Assembly (NCBI GenBank): GCA_910589415.1
Contig: OU342630.1
Coordinates: 22,229,867 to 22,293,866, forward strand
DNA from: Malachius bipustulatus
Lineage: Eukaryota > Arthropoda > Insecta > Coleoptera > Melyridae
Length of the DNA stretch: 64,000 nucleotides
Reading direction: 5' to 3'
A model generated the notes under the pieces. It had not been told where the DNA came from. It worked only from the letters and a program-made list of their open reading frames with translations, and ran no database searches. Shown here one piece after another: positions 56,971 to 64,000 of the stretch; position 1 is the first letter of the stretch; each line of letters starts with the position of its first letter. The position numbers and the translations under genes are program-made.

Positions 56971-57415
56971 CTCACACAACCCTTTGTATCTCTTCAATTC
57001 CACTGACGGTTGCCCGCGCTACCCTTTTTAGGTATCACGCCTGCAGTGCGTGGTGAAGATTCCCGCGTAGCTTTTAACCGTCGTGTAGGTGAAAGTCCAA
57101 TCCATTGTTGCGGCGGATGAAGTAAAGGATTCTGGAATTCTCACTTGCAAAAATGGTTTTTCCTAATTAACGCCGGGCTTCTCCTTAAGTTTCACTGATG
57201 AGGATTATTTTGAAGAAAAAATGCTTGCCCTGGGGGTGGTATATTACAACGTATTTCCTAATTTTGTTAATAGGTTCAATTTCAAGTTTTTTTGTTAGCC
57301 AATGATAAAGAGACGACTTATGGTTTGACCTGAATCTGGTGAAATCTGGTGATTTGTGTGACTTGAATCTGATGAATTCTTCAAATTTTGGTTGGCAATG
57401 TTCGGAGCTTGGCAC

Positions 57416-60400
57416 GTATAAGTATATTCATGTGTGTATGTCAATACTCACACATTTGTGTATGCTATATGTTATGTATTTAGTATGCGTATTATACTAC
57501 ATATATATAATTAACCAAACATGTAGAGTACTCCATCCGATTACGATAAATAGTATATTACATAACATAACATAAGAGCTGAAAGTGACATTTTTCGCAA
57601 GTGCGAAATTGTCTTTCAACTTGAGATATTGTAAGCGGTGTTCGAAAACAAATCAGTTTTGGAGTAGGCCCCGACACAAAGAGGTTTCTCTTAACTTAAT
57701 CCGCTCTTTACAACTGACAGCTCTTGATTTTGTTAGGTTAGGACAGTTGTCAAGTTTCAAGAACGTTAATAAAATTGGTAGCTATACTCATTTTATCGAC
57801 ATTTTTATAGAACACCTAAATAAAATCAGCAATTCGTTCATTTAGGGATTCTCCTGGATACATTTCAATATATGGTTGCTCACTCCAGTAAAGGCACTCT
57901 GTAATTGTTCGCCTGGTGTATTGTTTATCTCGACAAACTTCTCCTCTCGATTACAAAATATCTAGTCCTCAATGTAAATGCATAAAGAAATCAAATCACA
58001 TTTAAGCTTGCAAAATCTGGCTGGCTAGAATATCGGTATATTACGACAGATAAGTCGATCTTCACAGATCTTTCACTAAATCGGTTGCTTCGAAAGTTTT
58101 CAAATCAACAAATCCTTGTTCGATAACTGTTGGAACTGATCTACATGATATTCTAAGCCATGCTAAACCTGCAAAAAAGTCTTGGTGAAAACTGGAAGTT
58201 TCGGGAAAGCTATTGACAAAAATTTTACCTGCCATGAATGTCTCGGACTTTCACTGCTAAGGAAAGTAAATATAAGTTAATATCACTGGATAAGGGCAAA
58301 AGTGAGCACCTTTTCTAAGAAGCTTGTAAACAGGTTTCTACAGAAACATCCATCCAAGCGCTGAGTTTGGTGAGGAACTAGAAGTAATTCTTGGGTTCCA
58401 CTACAATCACGGTAATTGTTCGAGACAGAGCAACATCTATATTCCATGAAATTTACTTCCATTGCAAAAAAACTTTCAACTATTGCAGTTTTTCGCTCTT
58501 ACGTGAGAGCTTTTAATAATTAATGTGAACAATATAAATAAATAACCAAACTTCAGTAATCATTTTCTTCCTGTGATGAAAAGTAATCTTCATTATTTAT
58601 TTGGCAATTTATTTATATTAAACCTTGCCTTTGAAAAATTAAAGACTTTCAGTAAATCAATATTGCTAAAATGTCAGAAACGTCATATTACATCCATTTC
58701 ATTGCGCTTGGACTAGAGTTGGAAGAACCTAATTAGGTAGCAGTGACAGTTCCTATGTCCCCGTTACTTGGGATTCCATGAGCGAGAAACACTGTTTGTG
58801 ACTATTTGACACATATCTACTGAAGAATTTAGAGTTACAGATGAAATACCGATGATTTGAGACTAACAACTGACAGTAAAATTACAATTATTTTGAAACA
58901 ACTCGAAACAAATAACAGTTACAATTAGTAAGTGTGACAGTGGATCACAGTAATAGAAATTCGAATATGTCTACTATTCTATAATAATAGAAAATTAAGT
59001 TACGACATATGTTTCGATCTCTAAAGCCAACTCAGACCAACCAAAATGATTTTATGATGCCAGATGCACCCATTCACCTGACTACCTAACTTTTCTTCTC
59101 AGATTTGCTAGTAGGTAATCTGAATAAGAAAATTTACTAATAATCTTTCTTTTGACTCATGTAGTAAAATACTTTCCATTGCAATTTTAGTTTGTGCTAT
59201 TATTTGAGGTGTTTCCATTTCAGTTTCACTCTCATCACACTCATTTAATATTTGATGATAATATTCATTAATAATTTCCTGTCTAACATAATAACTCGCC
59301 TAATAACCTAAAAGATTGGTCAAGTACACAGATTACACTTTTTCAATCAGCGAATATAAGACATCAGGATGTCTTATATTCGCTATCCTATATCTACCAT
59401 CCAAACTACTGAGACTGCAAGAAGGTTAGAATTGGATATGGCGGACACAACACATCTGTTATTCAAACCAATAGTATGACGCACTGAACTAACAAAGAGT
59501 AAAACTGTGAATGTCTGAACAAGAAGTATCTATTCGATCTTTTAAAATGGCAGTTTCCATCCTGTTCAATAAAACTGTCAACTGGCATTATAGTCATTCC
59601 CGATGTTTTGTAATCGAATATTTTAGTTACCAAGGAAGGTCAAATAAATTAATATCATTGTCATAATATCAATAACTACTAAATCAAAAACATTATTGAA
59701 ATAATAATAATTTCTGTCAATCAGGAACTATGATGCAATTTAATGGAAATTATTAAATAAATACATAATATTGTATTTTAAAGTTATTAGAGGAAGATCT
59801 GGAGGGCACTATCAGAAAGCAACTATTAGAATAGAATTATAGATTTAGAAGTGGTCATGATAAGAAGACAGATAGACTAAAAGCCCGCAACGGCCAGACC
59901 TTCATTATTTTATAAAAGCTAAACTCTGCGCATGTCCCCACCACAGGTACGAACAATGCAGCGACTATGAAGTTTGGATCATCATGGTAGCTTTGGCAGT
60001 TTGCAGGTGAGGAAGGTGTATAAAATTACTCCTCAAAATAAGAATCGAATAGTTTTTTGTTGGGATAATCATGAACAGAACCGATTATCCATGGATGGAT
60101 AATCCGTGTGAGCATGGACCCTCATTGATTGATGGAATCCACAAATGAAAACCAGTTTGACACTATAAATACATATTGCATTTTGATTTTTCAACTTCGT
60201 TCGGCTCGTTTGGCCTCGCCTTGTCTCGTTCCCCTTCCTGCTCAGAAGAGTAAATGCTTGTTCATCTTGCCAGAGACATAAGTGTTACAAACTTAAAGGG
60301 TGTGAAGGGAATGTAAAAATTGGCGAAAAATTTCCTAAAAGTAATTATAATTATTGTAAAAGTCAATTTGTTATAAATAAAGGAGTTTCGTAACAATACT

Positions 60401-62271
60401 ATGAGAATTATTTCAATCTAATTACCATTTTTGTGCCTCAATAAATCTTTTTTTTTCTGCGACGGGCTAAAAGTTTGACTTTTTTCCCCGTTGACAGGTA
60501 GAAAAATGCTTCATTATATGAGCTGCATCTTATCGGGGAAAAAAATGAATTAGCGGGGAAAAAAATGAGCACTTTTCCCCCCGAAATGGCGGCTTAGGTA
60601 TAGCTACTATTAACACTCAGATATCATTAAATTTATTTGAAAATTAGATAAAGGCAAGCGGTGTGTCGCAAATAAAATTAATTATAAAATTATATTAAAA
60701 TTACAAAATCTAAGTTTCAAATAATTAAACTAACGGTGGTTGACTACATTCATAATTTAAAGATCATTAAATTTATATCAAATACGTAAAGGAAAGTTGC
60801 CTTATTATCCAAATGGCATTTATTAAGGGAATTTTCATAACAATCACTATCCATATTATTAAATTCATTCATCGAAAACTAACAAGAATCTTTGCAAAAC
60901 TGTCTTCAATTTTAATTATTACATTAATATGACGTTTATGTAATTAAATCGTTTCGTCACCCAGGCAACGTCGATTACGATAAAAGACAGTTTGAAAATC
61001 CAAGTTTAATATAAATCATTTTTCCGACATAATTTTCAGTTATCTAACTACGTTTTTCGACATTCTAACACTGATATTTCTTCTCGCAGAAAAAAATTGT
61101 ATATTACACACAAGAAAAAAGTGCGATGTTAGCTCTCGATGTGTTTGTCCGAGCTAAAATCTATTACTTTTTTCTCTTGTATAATAAATAACTATTTTTT
61201 TAGTACTTTGTTAGTTTAAGTTATAGAATTTACAATCAGACAAATACTGAAATTTTTCCCAATCCACAAGAGGCTTCGAATGTTTACCTATTTCGACCAA
61301 CTCTTCCTATGAGATTTTCGAGCGGGGCTGTAATTGCTATGATGCAGTAATGCTCCCCAAAAAGGGTTAAAAATAAAAAATGCTTTTGAAATACTTGAAA
61401 TACCTACTGCTTTTATACCCAACTTTAGGAGTTTTTCTCCCAGAAGAGTAAAAAATAGTAGAATAAGCATCACAAATGCAAAACCTCAATCATGAAATTC
61501 TACTGATTTTAATTGCACCAATAAATATAAAAAAATTAAAAACATTGATGAAACATTTGTTGATAACAACTGAATCTGATGGATACATCTTTCTTAATTA
61601 GTTTGTATTTGTTAACTTTGGCTTTCTTCTATTGCAGTTTGAATGATTAAATAAAAAAAGTGAAATTAATGATACATACTTTTAATTTGATACAATTAAA
61701 ATTACAAAAAAATTCTATTATAGAAAATTGCAAACTGCCATTATTACAAATTCAGCAACATGCACATCTTAACGAGTAACAAAAAATTAGTTATCTTCGA
61801 TCGGAAAAACATTTTCATATCTCACTTTGACAAAAGTCTTTTAAATCACAAGAAATATCAAACAACTGGAAGATTATTTCAAATTTCAACTATCCGCCAG
61901 TAAGCACTTTTCAAGACTAGTTCACTTAGTACAGACACAAGCAAAAAAATTTGACACAAACAGATAAATTGTTAAAATTGAGAAGTGTAAAATAACTAGA
62001 TTATTTATACATTCAACAGGCATTTCTGATCATTTCAGTCTGTTTACGTTGCAAGATTCCTCTCATATATATTTTTTTGCTTTCCATTGCACTTTTTTAT
62101 TTGTGCAGGAATAAAGCAGATTACTGCAAATGGTGTTCATACTACATGACTAGGTAGTTAGGCAAGACAGCAAAACTGCCCTTTTAATAATTTGAACATG
62201 TTTGATTTATATCACTAATTTTTGAAAAATTATGTGTCATTTTATTGTATAACTATAAACTATTGTGTTTG
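57416..62271. other. 4.9 kb without a recognised gene
   Basis: AT-rich intergenic DNA. Short open frames (57585-57845 and 61288-61473) show no domains. GGGGAAAAAAATGA is repeated at 60536-60566. A 14-bp inverted pair GACATCAGGATGTC lies near 59359. No large palindromes occur here, in contrast to 1-46.6 kb. Confidence 0.45.
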
Positions 62272-64000
62272 TTAACCCAAATACAACCAATGTCCTTTTA
62301 AAAGGTCGGTACAGATACCATTTTATTTCAATATTTCAGATACTGTAGCAATAGATGGCGCCATAATACATTCATTAGTTAGTGTGTCTGGCACCTGTTG
62401 TTGACATTTTAAGTCTTGCTGTTCTAAAGAAACTCAAGTTTGGTGTTATTGATTGGTGTTCCGTTTTTTACTTTTTATCATGGACAACTGGAGGTATGAA
62501 TAATTATTCTATTACAAATTTTATGTATATTTGGATCCTAAATTCTAAATAAATATAGTTATACCTTCATGATAAGCGCCATTTGCGATATTTCTTTGCA
62601 TTATTTTCTATTCTCCTACCATTTAAATTCTAGCGTCCTTTAAAAAGGACAGTGGTCTAAAAGGTAACTTTTTTTTAGTTACTGGAAAAAGCCTTTAACT
62701 CTCAATGAATTATTAAATGAAGTCGAAAACGTCCATGACAATGAAAGACTACCAGATGCCATAGCAGTATTTCCGCCGGTCAATGCTAATGAAGAAATCA
62801 CAGACGAAGACTCCGGAGATGATGAAATAGTTACTATGAACAATCTTCCGGGGAGCTTATTGAATTCATGTGCCGAACCTATTTTTGATTCTAATCCTGA
62901 TAATATTGAGAGTGATGACAGCGAAAATGATGGTATACCTGATGATATACCGTTATCACATTTTATGAAATACAGAAAAAAACGTAAAAATAATAATTGG
63001 GTTCACCAAGACATAGCTAGTAATTTGCCGGAATGGCAAGATGAGTTTACAGCAAGCAATAATCTGTCTTCTTTGGAATGTTTCTATCAATTTTTTGACG
63101 AGAAGATTTGGCAAATGATTACTTCTTATACGAATCAGTATGCAGCATCACATAACAGGACAGGGGATATAACTCTAGATGAAATGAAATGTTTTTTTGG
63201 GGTACTAATTTACAGCGGCTATACCAGTGTCTCAAGGAGGTCTCTATACTGGGAAAGTAGCTCCGATGCTAACCACCAAATTGTGTATAATGCAATTTCA
63301 AGAAATCGTCTCAATTTTATCATGCAGAACCTACATTGTTGTGATAATGAGAATTTGGTTACCGGAAACAAGTTTGCGAAAATTAGTCCACTTTTGGAAA
63401 ACTTGAACCAGCGCTTTCTATCATTTGCACCATTACAAGAAAATCACAGCGTGGATGAATCGATGATACCATACTTTGGACGACATGGCTCTAAGCAATT
63501 TATAAGAGGCAAGCCCATAAGATGGGGCTATAAATTCTGGATGGCTACAACTAAAACAGGTTACATAGAGTGTTTCGAGCCTTATCAAGGATCGAGTACA
63601 AATCTGTCCGAGAGATATAAAGATTTAGGCTTGGGTGCAAGTGTAGTCTTGACTTTTGTCGACAAAATTATTGCAGAAAAAGGAAAACTGCCCTTTCATC
63701 TATTTTTTGATAATTTTTTTACGTCTTGGGATCTGCTTATTGTTCTGAGAGATAGAGGCATTAAAGCTACTGGTACAGTAAGAGAGAACAGAATTCCCGT
63801 TCCTGTAATAAAGACTGGCAAAGAATTAAAAAAAACTCAACGGGGAAACTTCGAGTATGCTTTAGAACGGGAACAGAACATAGTAGTATGCCGTTGGAAT
63901 GATAATAATATTGTTACCATTGCATCCAATTTTGAAGCTGTCTTGCCCACATCCAATGTCTCTCGTTTTTCTCAAAAAGACAAGAAAAAAGTAGCCGTAC
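62272..64000 (+). mobile_element. piggyBac-type transposon, 5' part
   Basis: TTAACCC at 62272-62278 is a candidate TTAA target plus CCC terminus, about 200 bp before the transposase start. The subterminal palindrome GTCCTTTTAAAAGG recurs as TCCTTTAAAAAGGACAG inside the intron near 62637. The right end lies beyond the window, so completeness cannot be judged. Confidence 0.6.
62480..64000 (+). CDS. piggyBac-family transposase (3' end beyond window)
   Basis: Excises and inserts DNA at TTAA. Exon 1 is 62480-62493 (MDNW plus two bases), donor AG/GTATGAA. A 185-bp intron ends at TTTTTTTTAG (62678), and exon 2 runs open from 62679 past 64000, about 445 residues in all. Residues 1-90 are acidic, as in other piggyBac proteins (DEDSGDDE, ESDDSEND). 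The DDE_Tnp_1_7 core follows: FFGVLIYSGY, SVDESMIPYFGRHGSKQFIR with first catalytic Asp 264, KPIRWGYKFWMA, and FDNFFTSWDLL with second Asp 349. Their spacing is close to that in the founding piggyBac (268, 346). The third Asp and the C-terminal zinc finger should follow just outside. No stops or frameshifts are seen, so this is a possible young autonomous copy or a domesticated gene. Confidence 0.9.

Larger units (their letters stand above)
55425..57250 (+). repeat. Dispersed repeat E, copy 2, with a conserved short ORF
   Basis: Left part (55425-55990) is homologous to 20755-21290 and contains the 63-codon frame 55510-55701. Right part (56930-57250, minus orientation) is homologous to the TATA-containing segment at 15960-16330. 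In both copies the TATA box points toward the short ORF but on the opposite strand. The spacing is 1.2 kb here and about 4.7 kb in copy 1, where other TEs lie between. Class not established. Confidence 0.55.
53114..57407. mobile_element. hAT-like MITE copy swollen by later insertions
   Basis: The left part (53121-53300) and right part (57275-57400) match the 567-bp MITE at 29718 (GCGTTGCCAACGTTGGTGA; GCCAATGATAAAGAGACGAC; TTTTGGTTGGCAA). An 8-bp repeat CTTGGCAC brackets it at 53106-53113 and 57408-57415. The outermost few bases differ from the 29718 copy. Between the halves lie a LINE and repeat E. Confidence 0.68.

Overview
AT-rich arthropod (almost certainly insect) genomic DNA. Host genes are split by introns, and most of the window is transposable elements (TEs): a non-LTR element of the R2/restriction-endonuclease type, jockey/CR1-like LINEs, tRNA-derived SINEs, piggyBac, mariner-like and hAT-type elements, and many very long palindromes.

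Two host genes are clear. A kelch-like (KLHL4/5-type) BTB-BACK-Kelch gene lies on the minus strand, with six coding exons between 27416 and 12530 and GT-AG junctions that agree in phase. Its last Kelch repeat is not in the window. Its introns, especially the 11.7 kb one between 24796 and 13098, are packed with TEs. A secreted M13 (neprilysin-like) metallopeptidase lies on the plus strand in two coding exons (46877-48645 and 50290-52057). It has a complete zinc site but an unusual N-terminal low-complexity extension of about 480 residues. Its intron holds a dead LINE reverse transcriptase.

Layout: 1-1.6 kb unrecognised; 1.6-7.15 kb an R2-like retrotransposon between two palindromes, its ORF broken by a 279-bp MITE; 7.7-11.7 kb a four-layer nest (palindrome > palindrome > 2.25-kb TA transposon > SINE); 12.5-27.4 kb KLHL exons and TE-filled introns; 28-32 kb repeats, a hAT-type MITE and a TGTCAGATTTGACA minisatellite; 32.8-36 kb another palindrome abutted by a second copy of the 2.25-kb transposon; 37.4-46.6 kb a run of nested palindromes; 46.9-52.1 kb the M13 gene; 53.1-57.4 kb a hAT-like element swollen by a LINE and a repeat carrying a conserved short exon; 57.4-62.3 kb unrecognised; 62.3-64 kb the 5' half of an apparently intact piggyBac transposon running off the window.

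The strongest unexplained theme is the family of fold-back elements with TACAGGGT...ACCCTGTA ends. They are 0.4-2.8 kb long, insert at TA, nest inside one another, and share internal modules between otherwise different palindromes. A decayed mariner-like transposase at 25.3-25.9 kb lies beside an end of the same type and may mark the autonomous source. No computation or database search was run. Family names rest on motifs read by eye.
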